64,000 nt of DNA from the NCBI RefSeq assembly GCF_006175945.1, contig NZ_VAJL01000001.1, positions 434,001 through 498,000 on the forward strand. The letters are read 5' to 3'. This DNA comes from Chryseobacterium mulctrae (GTDB lineage: Bacteria > Bacteroidota > Bacteroidia > Flavobacteriales > Weeksellaceae). Positions 18,553 to 27,113 of the stretch are shown here, piece by piece. The notes under the pieces are model-generated. The model was not told where the DNA came from. It did not search any database and was given only the letters and a program-made list of their open reading frames with translations. Numbering within the stretch: position 1 is the stretch's first letter; the number at the start of each line of letters is the position of its first letter. A program made the translations under genes and the position numbers.

Positions 18553-19848
18553 TTATTTTTTTGGCACAAGCAAAACCTGATGGCCCGCTTTTACCTTTAC
18601 TTTTTGTTGTCTGACCCGTTTCTGGAAATATCCTGACAACCCCTGCACCACTCCTCTGCTTAAATCCGCCGCGATCTGCTGACCTGCCGACTGCGTCATC
18701 ATAATATTGGTACCAGAAGTTTGCCCCATACTGCCCACAATGTCGGTCACAGCATTTTGCTCCGGTGAATAAGGAACATATAAGCCGAGCTGACCATCAT
18801 TGTCATGAACATTGATCTCTACAGGATAAATGCTGCCCCGATATTCTATCGACGAAATTTTCAATTGCAGTCTCCCACCCTGAAATTTACCTGTGGCTTT
18901 GAGCAATATTCCGGCGGGAATTTCTGTATGTCCTAGAATCATATTTTCAGAAAGTCTGATCGATAATGTACTTTCATTGGTCATCGTCATTGACTCTTGT
19001 ACAAGACCTTTGATCGCATTCTTTGATTGTTTTGAATCATTGGTTTCAGTCTGAGTTCCGAACAATCTATTATCATTCAGACCAGCCAGAAAGGCGCTGT
19101 CTGATGGCTCTCTGTATAATGAAGAGACAATATTTAAGTGAGCTGATTTTACTGATGTGAGCTGTACTTTACTTCCAGAAGGCTGCTTCCCATCCTCTTC
19201 TCTTGATACAGGATCTTCCTGCTTATTACTTTGGGGAAGGTATTTCGCAGCCATTTGGTAGGATCTTTCCATCAGCTCCAATTGGTCATTGACCCCAAGA
19301 CCTGCAGGAACAGCATTGTTCTGCACAGCTTCATTCTTTAATCTGGATATTTCTTTCCTAAGATTATTCACTTCCTGATCATCCCTGCTGTAGAAGGAAC
19401 CTAATGTCTGCTGCGCATTGCGATAGCTGTTAACTGCACTCGGATTAGATGGCGACAAACTATTCGGATGAGCTGTCAATGCCGTCTGATCAGAATTTTG
19501 GTTTAGGTTGTTTTGGTCAGTCCAGTAATCAGATAAGGTGGTCATCGCATTTCTTTTCTCTTCATTTTTTTGTTCCAGCAGCTGCTGCTCATAAGCCTTC
19601 TGTTTGTCAGATTGCAGCTGATCGTCCTTTGCCTGTGGTATTCCCGCATTAAAACCTGATTCATCAACAATTTTATTGTCCGTGGGCTTGAAGATGAGGT
19701 AGAAACAGCCTGCACATACCGCCGCCATCAAAAAATAGATCAGCGGTTTCTTTATTCTCTCCCATCGTAAATTTTGAAGGCCTTGTGATTCCGGTTCCAA
19801 GTGGGGTGAATCACTTTCAGTGATCGTGATTTTATTTGAATCTCTCAT
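18553..19848 (-). CDS. traM: Conjugative transposon protein TraM
   Basis: The 431-residue TraM is a VirB10-like inner-membrane protein. It has a cytoplasmic N terminus, one membrane segment at about residues 33-51 (PLIYFLMAAVCAGCFYLIF), a Gln/Asn-rich coiled linker and a C-terminal beta-barrel-like domain with LVPKK at the end. The C-terminal part has the conserved ISSIEYRGSIYPVEINVHDNDG. In type IV-like systems this protein spans the periplasm and couples the inner- and outer-membrane complexes. It is followed by traN and preceded by the short traL with only 4 bases between. Confidence 0.92.
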   Translation of the reverse strand: MRDSNKITITESDSPHLEPESQGLQNLRWERIKKPLIYFLMAAVCAGCFYLIFKPTDNKIVDESGFNAGIPQAKDDQLQSDKQKAYEQQLLEQKNEEKRNAMTTLSDYWTDQNNLNQNSDQTALTAHPNSLSPSNPSAVNSYRNAQQTLGSFYSRDDQEVNNLRKEISRLKNEAVQNNAVPAGLGVNDQLELMERSYQMAAKYLPQSNKQEDPVSREEDGKQPSGSKVQLTSVKSAHLNIVSSLYREPSDSAFLAGLNDNRLFGTQTETNDSKQSKNAIKGLVQESMTMTNESTLSIRLSENMILGHTEIPAGILLKATGKFQGGRLQLKISSIEYRGSIYPVEINVHDNDGQLGLYVPYSPEQNAVTDIVGSMGQTSGTNIMMTQSAGQQIAADLSRGVVQGLSGYFQKRVRQQKVKVKAGHQVLLVPKK

Positions 19849-19852
19849 CGCT

Positions 19853-20122
19853 CTATTTTTTAATGGTTGAATCCACTTTGTGATCCTGTGCCGATCTTTT
19901 CACAGCTGTATGATCTGAAATGGTCGTAATATGACTGATCGACATCGTATTGGTTTTATTTCCGGTTGACATACCTATACTGATAAGCACCAGTACTGTA
20001 AGAACAGCATAACCTGCAAAAAACAGCTTGGTGAAAACTCTCTGGCGTTTCGCCGGGAGCTCTTTCCATTTTCTGTCTGCAAGCAAAATATGCTGCTCTA
20101 TTTTATCTCTAATTTTTTTCAT
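19853..20122 (-). CDS. traL: Conjugative transposon protein TraL (small membrane protein)
   Basis: This 89-residue protein has a charged N-terminal helix (KKIRDKIEQHILLADRKWKELP) and one membrane segment (LFFAGYAVLTVLVLISIGM). Length, topology and position between traK and traM fit TraL, a DUF3989-type component of unknown mechanism. It probably sits in the inner membrane next to TraM. Spacing to neighbours is 11 and 4 bases, so it is part of the same transcript. Confidence 0.8.
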   Translation of the reverse strand: MKKIRDKIEQHILLADRKWKELPAKRQRVFTKLFFAGYAVLTVLVLISIGMSTGNKTNTMSISHITTISDHTAVKRSAQDHKVDSTIKK

Positions 20123-20133
20123 TGTTCTGATCT

Positions 20134-20757
20134 TTAACGTTCAACGGTTTCAACATCTTTATTTTCAAGGACGTTGAATTTTTCAATGGTAAATCCCTGG
20201 GGATTGCTGTCTGACCGCACGGAGTTCACTAATGAACAGTTGGTGATCAGACTTCGTATCGTCAGATTACTGGACCTGATAATGAACTGTCTTGCATACG
20301 TCTTGACCGAATATGGATAATTGTTAAAATCAGCCACCACACTGTCAACCTCGACTCTCTGCTGGATGTTCCCTGAGATGATCCTATTATAATAGCCCTT
20401 CTCCTGAAGGTCTTTATAATAATCGAATGCAGACTGGTCTGCCAGATTGAAAGCTCTTTTAACATTGCTTTCGATCGCATTCTTATCAGGTGCCACCGTA
20501 AAGAACAATTCGTGAAAACGCCTAACATGTTCCCTGGCTTCTACAGGCCTGTTGATCGACATATCCTGCGAGAGTGCTACCATCAGCGACTTGCCGTTAT
20601 CCAATACATAGATCTTCTGACGCTGTTCTTCTGCAAATTGATAGGACTTGAAAACGACAATGCCCACTACAGCAAAACAAAGCACCGCAAAAACAAAGGT
20701 GAATAAACGGATCTGCTTGAAGCTGCTTTCTATATTTCTTAAAGTTTTAAATTCCAT
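20134..20757 (-). CDS. traK: Conjugative transposon protein TraK
   Basis: The 207-residue product has one N-terminal membrane segment (LFTFVFAVLCFAVVGIVVF) and a periplasmic domain typical of VirB8-like scaffold proteins. Family segments include FKTLRNIESSFKQIR, KIYVLDNGKSLMVALSQDM and NRPVEAREHVRRFHELFF. In the mating channel it should nucleate inner-membrane assembly. It lies between traJ and traL, in the expected order and strand. Confidence 0.92.
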   Translation of the reverse strand: MEFKTLRNIESSFKQIRLFTFVFAVLCFAVVGIVVFKSYQFAEEQRQKIYVLDNGKSLMVALSQDMSINRPVEAREHVRRFHELFFTVAPDKNAIESNVKRAFNLADQSAFDYYKDLQEKGYYNRIISGNIQQRVEVDSVVADFNNYPYSVKTYARQFIIRSSNLTIRSLITNCSLVNSVRSDSNPQGFTIEKFNVLENKDVETVER

Positions 20758-20769
20758 TGGATCGTATTT

Positions 20770-21762
20770 TTATTTTAATAGTCTGCCTGAAATATTTCCT
20801 GTTGCCGAGCCTGCTGCAGCTCCTGCAATATTTCCTGATTTCGCGGCGGTCTGGTTGACGTTTCGCATAAAGTTTCCGGCACCTCCTGCCTGAATGATCC
20901 ATCCTGTAACCGTTGGCACTGTAAAGTATCCGACGATCCCGATGACCATATAGATGATGTATACGGTATTGGAAGTATCAGGAATGAAGTTCGGGTCTGC
21001 CAGCATTTCAATATCTTTTTCAATGATGAGTATTTGGATCTTGGCGAGTATGGCACTGAAAATATCAGCAACCGGCAGCCACAGATAGACACTGATGTAT
21101 CTCGTCAGCCATTGGGTCAGTGTGGTCTGAAAACCATCCCACACGGAGATGGCAAATGCGATCGGTCCCAATATGGAAAGAACGATGAGAAAGAAAGTTC
21201 TAATCGTATCAATCACTAAGGCAGCAGATTGGAAGAGAATTTCCAGAAACTCCCGGAATCCATCCCGGATCTGCTTCTTGATGTCAAACATCTCCCTTTC
21301 AATATACATTCCGGACATCGTCACCAGATCGGACGGAGACCATCCGAGCTCATCAAGCTTCTTGTCAAATTCTTCATCCGAGATCAGATAGGCCATTTCG
21401 GGATTTCTAAGCATCGCTTCCCGTTCCAGAAGATCTTTTTGCTGTTGCAGTTCATTAAGATCCAGGACTTGATCTTCGAGCATTGAATGGCTACCCTGAA
21501 CGATCGGACTTAAAACGCCATTGATACTGCCAAGCACCAATGTCGAGAAGAACATAATACAGATGCCGATGGCAAAGGGTCTCAGCATCGGAAACAGGTT
21601 GATCGGTTCAGCGCGGCTGAGCGATTGCCATACCTTGATGGCTACATAGAACAGTGCGCCCAATCCGGCAACCCCTTTTGCTACCGCAGCCATATCGGCA
21701 CACAATGGCATCATCTCATCATAGACCGAACGAAGTACTTCGTGTAGATTAGTAGGTTCCAT
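20770..21762 (-). CDS. traJ: Conjugative transposon protein TraJ
   Basis: TraJ is the polytopic VirB6-like inner-membrane protein of the CTnDOT transfer system. The 330-residue product from MEPTNLHEVLRSVYDEMMPLC has about six hydrophobic segments, for instance VAGLGALFYVAIKVW and AFAISVWDGFQTTLTQWLTRYISVYLWLPVADIF, the latter being a strongly conserved stretch. The upstream start at 21792 overlaps traI coding sequence and is less likely. It probably forms the inner-membrane pore for DNA or protein transfer. The C terminus is Gly/Ala-rich. Confidence 0.93.
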   Translation of the reverse strand: MEPTNLHEVLRSVYDEMMPLCADMAAVAKGVAGLGALFYVAIKVWQSLSRAEPINLFPMLRPFAIGICIMFFSTLVLGSINGVLSPIVQGSHSMLEDQVLDLNELQQQKDLLEREAMLRNPEMAYLISDEEFDKKLDELGWSPSDLVTMSGMYIEREMFDIKKQIRDGFREFLEILFQSAALVIDTIRTFFLIVLSILGPIAFAISVWDGFQTTLTQWLTRYISVYLWLPVADIFSAILAKIQILIIEKDIEMLADPNFIPDTSNTVYIIYMVIGIVGYFTVPTVTGWIIQAGGAGNFMRNVNQTAAKSGNIAGAAAGSATGNISGRLLK

Positions 21763-21763
21763 C

Positions 21764-22396
21764 TTACCAGTATTTTTGATTTGAAGTACCATAAAGATCT
21801 AGAACCCTTTTTGTATTGTTCTGCTTTTTGGCTCTCAGATAGCTGACAGAAATATTCTTGTTGGTATAGTATCGCACCAGATTATGGTACTCTTTGACCT
21901 CCTTATATACACGGTCGATCACATCCATTCTTTCTTTATCATTGAGCGAAAGCCCATTGGCTGTGATGATCTCCTTCAGTTCTTTCAGCAGTTCTGTACT
22001 TTCCGTAAGCAACGCCGAATAGCCGTTTGCAATGGCCGTCAGCTCCTGCGCATTGAAGTTGGGATCGTTGAGCATCTTGCTGAAATTGGTAACGTATATT
22101 TCTGATACGTCGCCGACCATCAGCACGGTCTGCTGAACCTTTCGGGCATCTTTGACCAGATTATTGATGGCTTTCAGTTTGTCATAATATTCCTTTCCCT
22201 GTTCATAGACCTTCTTTACTTCGTTGAAATTTTTAACGACATTGGAAACCGTTGATGAGGTCTGCACGATCTCATTGGCAGAATTCAGAATGCCTGATGC
22301 CAGATTAGCCGGATCGGTCACGACGAATTGTGCTTTGGAGAATGTAGTTGTAGCAAGAATGGCTACCATTGCTGTTTTAATAATTAGATTTTTCAT
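21764..22396 (-). CDS. traI: Conjugative transposon protein TraI (DUF4141)
   Basis: The 210-residue protein carries a signal peptide (IIKTAMVAILATTTFSKAQF) and a helical periplasmic body resembling VirB5-type minor pilus proteins. Family segments include VVTDPANLASGILNSANEIVQ and YEQGKEYYDKLKAINNLVKDAR. The name here follows the Bacteroidota transfer operon and is unrelated to the F-plasmid relaxase TraI. It directly follows traG; no traH gene is seen between them. Confidence 0.9.
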   Translation of the reverse strand: MKNLIIKTAMVAILATTTFSKAQFVVTDPANLASGILNSANEIVQTSSTVSNVVKNFNEVKKVYEQGKEYYDKLKAINNLVKDARKVQQTVLMVGDVSEIYVTNFSKMLNDPNFNAQELTAIANGYSALLTESTELLKELKEIITANGLSLNDKERMDVIDRVYKEVKEYHNLVRYYTNKNISVSYLRAKKQNNTKRVLDLYGTSNQKYW

Positions 22397-22421
22397 TGTT
22401 TTAAAATTTTATAGGTTTGAA

Positions 22422-24929
22422 TTATTTGTCTTTGTTCGATTTGATCCTCCTGAGAGAGATCCTCTTGATGGCATGTTCAACATTGCCATCAAGTTCAGAG
22501 GCCAGATTCATGACTTCCATTTTTTCAGTTTCTTCAGTAGTATAAGCCAGATATTCCTCGGTAGAGACTTCGGTGGCATAGACGGCAGAATGGGTTCCGC
22601 CCAGTCCGATCCAGACTTCTTTGTAGAGTCTTGTCGGATCGTTGTTCATATTGATAGAGAGTACCTGAGATTTTTCTTTGTCAGTCAATCCCAACATTGC
22701 CTGGATATCATCGAACTTGTTCATATACTTGCGCTGATCCAATAGGATCTTGCAGTCTGAATTATTGATAATACTCTCCTTGACGATCGGTGACTGGATG
22801 ATGTCATCCACTTCCTGGGTCACCACAATGGCTTCTCCGAAAAATTTCCTGACCGTTTTGAAAAGGTATTTGATGTACTCCGCCATCCCTTCTTTGGCAA
22901 TCGCTTTCCAGGCTTCTTCAATGAGGATGAGTTTTCTGATCCCCTTGAGCCTTCGCATCTTGTTGATGAAGACCTCCATAATGATGATGGTCACGATCGG
23001 GAACAGGATCTTGTGGTCTTTGATCGCATCGATCTCAAAAACGATGAATCGCTTGGACAAGAGATCAAGTTGTTTTTCTGAATTCAACAGGTAATCGTAT
23101 TCACCGCCTTTGTAATAAGGCTCCAACACGTTGAGAAAGTTGGCGATATCAAAGTCCTTTTCCCTGACCTTCTTTTGTTCCAGAACTTTCTGGTAGTCAT
23201 CTTTCACATACTCGTAGAATCCATTGAATGAGGGATGGGAATTTTTGCTCCTGATCTGTTCAATGTATCCGCTAACAGCATTGGACAAAGCAACCTCTTC
23301 TGAACGGGTGGGTGGTTCATCATCCCTTTTCCATAGTGTGAGGATCAAGGTTTTGATGCTTTCTCTTTTTTCAATATCAAAAACGCCGTCATCGGTATAG
23401 AATGGATTGAAAGCAATCGGATTGTCTTCTGTATAGGTAAAATATACGCCGTCCTCCCCTTTTGTCTTGCCCTTGATCAGCTCGCACAAGCCTTGGTAAG
23501 AATTTCCGGTATCGACCAGTAATACGTGAGCTCCTTGTTCATAATACTGTCTGACCATATGGTTGGTGAAAAAGGATTTACCGCTTCCTGAAGGTCCCAA
23601 AATAAACTTGTTCCGGTTGGTAATAATGCCCTGCTTCATGGGTAGGTCTGATATATCCAGATGAATAGGCTTTCCTGTCAGACGGTCAGCCATCTTGATC
23701 CCGAACGCTGAGGGTGAATCCTGATAATTGGTTTCTTCGGTGAAAAAGCACAAGGATGGTTCAATGAACGTGTAAAAGCTTTCTTCGCTTGGGAAATCAC
23801 CAGCGTTTCCGGGAATACCTGCCCAGTACAAGGTTGCCGTGTCTGTCGTATTGTGACGGGGCTTGCATTCCATCAGTGCCAATGCACTTCCGGTGTCATT
23901 TTTCAGTTGTTTCAATTCTGAAGGATTATCAGACCAAGACATCACGTTGAAATGTGCCCGGATGGATTGGAGACCATATGAATGAGCTTCATTGAGGTAT
24001 TTATCTATCCATTCCTTGTTGATCTGATTCGCCCTGCTGTATCTTGCCAATGAATGCATGTTTCTGGCAGACTTTTCGAATTTGTTCAGGTTTTCATCGC
24101 TGTTGTCAATGAACAGATATTGGTTATAAATGTGATTGCAGCTTAATAAAAGTCCTACCGGAGATGCGAAAGACAATAGGCAGCCACTCCTGTCGGTACT
24201 TAACTTTTCATATCGACTATGTGATGAGACCATCCCGGGCAGGTCATCGGTATCGGATAAAGTATGCATACTGATCCGGTTGTTGCCGATGCGCATTTCT
24301 TCTGATCCGAGTTTGATATCCTGCAAAGAAGGATTGGTTTCTCTCGACAGGGTCAGGTACTGCTCCAATATTCCTGACTGGCTTTCGGTTCCTGAGATCT
24401 CATCTTCGGTCATTCTTTCCAGATGAATATAACCGCTGTCATTCATGATCCTTTCAAACTGGTCGACAGCTTCCATAAAGCGACTGATTACCTCTTTGTC
24501 TTTGATCTCCTTTGGGATCAGTTTGCCTTTGCACAGCGAGGAAAAGTTGCTCTGCATCCGCATTCTCTCCTTACTGGTTTTCGTAATGAACAGATAGCAA
24601 TAGTGGTTTAAGAATGGTCTCTCATTGAAATGTCTTTCAAAAGATTTTGAAAGAAAGCTCTGGTTTTCTCTGGACAGATCCGGGCTATAGTTTTCTTTGA
24701 TAAACCAATCTTGCTTATGCACAACCGTAAAATCTGGCAGGGTCTTGATGGCCTTGAACCAGGCTGAATGGATCGCTTCATATTCTGCCGATGCTACCGT
24801 AAACAATTCAGGTAGCCTGACCTTAAAACAAACCGTGACATCTGCATCTTTGGAAATAATACAGTCGTTTTCTATCGCAAGCAGTGGAAATTTACTCTCC
24901 AGCGTTGCGACTTTGGAGGTATTTCTCAT
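22422..24929 (-). CDS. traG: Conjugation ATPase TraG (VirB4-like)
   Basis: This 835-residue protein is the VirB4-type ATPase that energises assembly of the mating channel at the inner membrane. Walker A is FILGPSGSGKSFF near residue 446 and Walker B is KLILIEEAWKAIA near residue 670, followed by the arginine-rich TVRKFFGEAIVVTQEVDDI. The N-terminal domain has the CagE/TrbE-like region. It overlaps the end of traF by 4 bases, which indicates translational coupling. All motifs look intact. It should not be confused with the VirD4-type coupling protein at 38356, which some schemes also call TraG. Confidence 0.95.
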   Translation of the reverse strand: MRNTSKVATLESKFPLLAIENDCIISKDADVTVCFKVRLPELFTVASAEYEAIHSAWFKAIKTLPDFTVVHKQDWFIKENYSPDLSRENQSFLSKSFERHFNERPFLNHYCYLFITKTSKERMRMQSNFSSLCKGKLIPKEIKDKEVISRFMEAVDQFERIMNDSGYIHLERMTEDEISGTESQSGILEQYLTLSRETNPSLQDIKLGSEEMRIGNNRISMHTLSDTDDLPGMVSSHSRYEKLSTDRSGCLLSFASPVGLLLSCNHIYNQYLFIDNSDENLNKFEKSARNMHSLARYSRANQINKEWIDKYLNEAHSYGLQSIRAHFNVMSWSDNPSELKQLKNDTGSALALMECKPRHNTTDTATLYWAGIPGNAGDFPSEESFYTFIEPSLCFFTEETNYQDSPSAFGIKMADRLTGKPIHLDISDLPMKQGIITNRNKFILGPSGSGKSFFTNHMVRQYYEQGAHVLLVDTGNSYQGLCELIKGKTKGEDGVYFTYTEDNPIAFNPFYTDDGVFDIEKRESIKTLILTLWKRDDEPPTRSEEVALSNAVSGYIEQIRSKNSHPSFNGFYEYVKDDYQKVLEQKKVREKDFDIANFLNVLEPYYKGGEYDYLLNSEKQLDLLSKRFIVFEIDAIKDHKILFPIVTIIIMEVFINKMRRLKGIRKLILIEEAWKAIAKEGMAEYIKYLFKTVRKFFGEAIVVTQEVDDIIQSPIVKESIINNSDCKILLDQRKYMNKFDDIQAMLGLTDKEKSQVLSINMNNDPTRLYKEVWIGLGGTHSAVYATEVSTEEYLAYTTEETEKMEVMNLASELDGNVEHAIKRISLRRIKSNKDK

Positions 24930-25258
24930 GCTGTAGCTTTTTGACGATTAATTTTCAGGTAGCGATAGATGCATTTTCGACTGATGATGTATTTGGGATG
25001 CTTTTTTTTAGCGCCTAATTTCATCAAGCCGTGCTCGCCGTATTTTCCATTCAGCGAGAAGGTCTGCCAGATTAGTATGGCACTACTTGCTCCGCCAATC
25101 GTAAGGCAGAGATAGGTATTGACGCCAGCCATGTACATGACCATCACGCATACGAGTATCCCCAATGATCCTCCTGCAAAAATAAACAGGTATTGGGCTT
25201 TTAGCCCTTTGAACTCTACCGTCCTTCCGATGCCTTTGTTGATATGATAGGTATTCAT
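24926..25258 (-). CDS. traF: Conjugative transposon protein TraF (DUF4133)
   Basis: TraF is a VirB3-like small inner-membrane protein. The 110-residue product from MNTYHINKGIGRTVEFKGL has two hydrophobic segments (YLFIFAGGSLGILVCVMVMYMAG and YLCLTIGGASSAILIWQTF) and the family motif GEHGLMKLGAKKKHPKYI. Upstream Met codons at 25267 and 25264 are possible starts. It overlaps traG by 4 bases and follows traE closely. Confidence 0.92.
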   Translation of the reverse strand: MNTYHINKGIGRTVEFKGLKAQYLFIFAGGSLGILVCVMVMYMAGVNTYLCLTIGGASSAILIWQTFSLNGKYGEHGLMKLGAKKKHPKYIISRKCIYRYLKINRQKATA

Positions 25259-25268
25259 AATCATCATT

Positions 25269-25574
25269 TTAAAGGAAGAATGAACGAAGGATCGTTGCCG
25301 CCACGATCAGAAATATACACGCGCCGAACCAGCTGGCAGCGGTCTTGCTGGTGTCGGGGTCACCACTGCTGAACTTGTTGTAGACCTTGACCCCACCTAT
25401 CAGCCCAACGACTGCTCCGATCGCATAGATCAGCTGGGTAGCCGGTTCAAAATAGGAGGTAACCATCTGGGTCGCCTCGTTGATTCCTGCGGTACCGTTG
25501 CCTTGGGCAAAGGCACCTTGTAGTGCCATCAGGATTAAACCTAATAGCAGTAGTTTTTTTCCTTGTTTTTCCAT
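25269..25574 (-). CDS. traE: Conjugative transposon protein TraE (DUF4134, pilin-like)
   Basis: The 101-residue product is a VirB2-like small protein with a signal peptide (LLLLGLILMALQGAFAQG) and two hydrophobic helices (QLIYAIGAVVGLIGGVKVYNKF and WFGACIFLIVAATILRSFF). It is likely a pilus or channel subunit. It is the first gene of the traE-Q block. In canonical elements traD lies immediately upstream, but here about 7.8 kb of remnant and cargo DNA intervene, so the block needs its own promoter in 25575-25860, which I could not pin down. Confidence 0.93.
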   Translation of the reverse strand: MEKQGKKLLLLGLILMALQGAFAQGNGTAGINEATQMVTSYFEPATQLIYAIGAVVGLIGGVKVYNKFSSGDPDTSKTAASWFGACIFLIVAATILRSFFL

Positions 25575-25984
25575 TTTACAAACATTTTAAGTTGTGATGG
25601 TGTGCCGCACTTTGCGGAACTATGGGACAAAGATGACTGAGCTTAGGAATTATTTTAACTGTGTGGCGCTTTAGGGAATCTTTTGGCAGTTGAACAGCGC
25701 TAAACTTTCCGGCAATCGTTTATAATTACTTGCAAATTTGTGGGGAATTTTAAAGAATGAAATCATCGATTAGAGTGTTAACTTTTAATAAGTTTCAACA
25801 CTTTTAGGAAAATTACTTTAAAAGTTTTTTAACTTTATCCAGTAAAAACGATCAAGTCAGGGGTCAGTCGACGAAACGGAAAATATAACTCGCTTAGGCT
25901 ATAATCTATTAAATAATTCGTTTTTTATAGATCAAATAAATTACTTCCAATTGTAAGCTGTACTTTCTACATTTCATTCTCTAG

Positions 25985-26175
25985 AATACTTATACAATGT
26001 CATTTTCGAAATCTTCAAGTCAGTGGCAATTTCGTTGAAGCTTTTTATCCCCCTCATATAATAACTTTCTGCAATAATAGCTTTTTGCTGCTTCCTTACT
26101 TAATGCTTTCCTGCCACCTATTTTCTTACCTCTTTTCCGTGCTTCGTCCAAGCCTGCTTTTGTTCTTTCACTGAT
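25985..26175 (-). pseudogene. Serine resolvase/invertase C-terminal fragment
   Basis: The minus strand reads ERTKAGLDEARKRGKKIGGR, the hinge and start of the DNA-binding region of a serine recombinase. After a 1-base shift in an A run near 26090 it continues AIIAESYYMRGIKSFNEIAT and LKISKMTLYKYSR, a helix-turn-helix. The catalytic N-terminal domain with the active Ser is missing, so it is inactive. It is the resolvase gene of the Tn3-family remnant. Confidence 0.75.
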
Positions 26176-26199
26176 TTAATACAAGGGCTATCAACGTAG

Positions 26200-26760
26200 C
26201 AGTAAGAGATGCAACCTATGTTTTTAGATGGGCTTCTCTATCATAACTCTCATTTACAGTAGAAGAATATTATACTGATACTTCGGAGTTTACCGATCAG
26301 GTACTTGCTTTGGATGTAGTTAGTGGGGTTCAAATTTGCCCAAAAAATCAGAGATTTGAATGATAAGAAGCTATTTATTATTTTAGTATCTACGGGGTAT
26401 TTTGCGTTATCAGAACATATAGGAGGAACAATCAAAAGCAAAAAGATTATTGAAAACTAGGCCTAAATATGAAGGTTTGCAGCTTCTATAAAAAATGAAA
26501 CTGTTACAGCTTCACTGATTGCCAAAAAGATTGGAAGTTATCCAAGGCAAAAACGGACTTGTTGTAGCATTATGGGAATTGGATAAAATTGAAAGAATCT
26601 TATGCTCGACTGGAGAATGAGTACGGAACTTAGATGGAGAGTTACTTCGGAACTTAATAAGGGGGAAGCTAATAATGCCTCGGCAAGAGCTTTATAAGAA
26701 TTACTTAAGCATCTTTCTCCATTAAGATGGTAAGCATATTCAATTTACCTTAGACTATGT
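26200..26760 (+). pseudogene. Tn3-family transposase (TnpA) fragments
   Basis: Several plus-strand frames give consecutive pieces of a Tn3 transposase: VRDATYVF, EEYYTDTSEFTDQV, then FAQKIRDLNDKKLF, RFAASIKNETVTASLIAKKI with GSYPRQ, and TELRWRVTSELNKGEANN. These follow the family order (YTDT-FTDH-V, RFAPRIRDL, SIKxGTVTAS, YPRQN, ELRRRV-LNKGEA) from memory. At least four frameshifts or stops separate them and the N-terminal half is gone. It is a fossil, useful mainly to identify the element. Confidence 0.75.
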
Positions 26761-26965
26761 CTGAGAAGATCGTAATAAGCTTAAAAAAAGAGAAGTTTAG
26801 ATTGTTAAGAAAAGTTTTAATCATTTAGTCAATCTATTTAAATTGCAAATATTAATAGATCTTATCATTAACGTACGAAATTTTACTTTTTCGTAGACTG
26901 CCTCTTACTATAGATATCCGTTTTTTGAATGTCCAAAATCAATAAGAATTTAGTCTAAGTATTAT

Positions 26966-27033
26966 TTTTGTCATTCTGAAAGAATTTAAACACACTGAAA
27001 TAAAACCGTTTAGACTCCTACGGAATGACAAAA
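26966..27033. repeat. Small inverted-repeat element of the GTCATTC type
   Basis: TTTTGTCATTC (26966-26976) and its complement GAATGACAAAA (27023-27033) bracket about 46 bases. The form resembles short dispersed palindromic elements common in Flavobacteriia genomes; the dispersal cannot be tested in this window. Confidence 0.5.
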
Positions 27034-27057
27034 GAGTGCTGATTTTGAGTATTCTGA

Positions 27058-27085
27058 CTGAAAACGGACATTTAATTCCGTTTTT
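27058..27085 (-). terminator. Terminator of the bestrophin-like gene
   Basis: AACGGA and TCCGTT form a stem around an 8-base loop with T runs on the minus strand side, 30 bases after the stop of the bestrophin-like gene. Confidence 0.55.
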
Positions 27086-27113
27086 AATCTAAAATAAACT
27101 TAATTGAAATAAT

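Larger units (their letters stand above)
25860..26904. mobile_element. Degenerate, internally deleted Tn3-family transposon
   Basis: The left end (25860-25897) starts GGGGTCAGTCGACGAAACGG and ends CGCTTAG, 38 bases, the length and form of a Tn3-family terminal repeat. A diverged complementary end is found at about 26868-26904: reading inward it begins GAGGCAGTCTACGAAAAAG. Between them are a resolvase fragment and a transposase fragment, both broken by frameshifts and stops. No matching 5-base target duplication is seen. At about 1 kb it is far shorter than a functional element (3 kb or more). The rest of 25575-27113 contains no intact gene. Confidence 0.75.
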
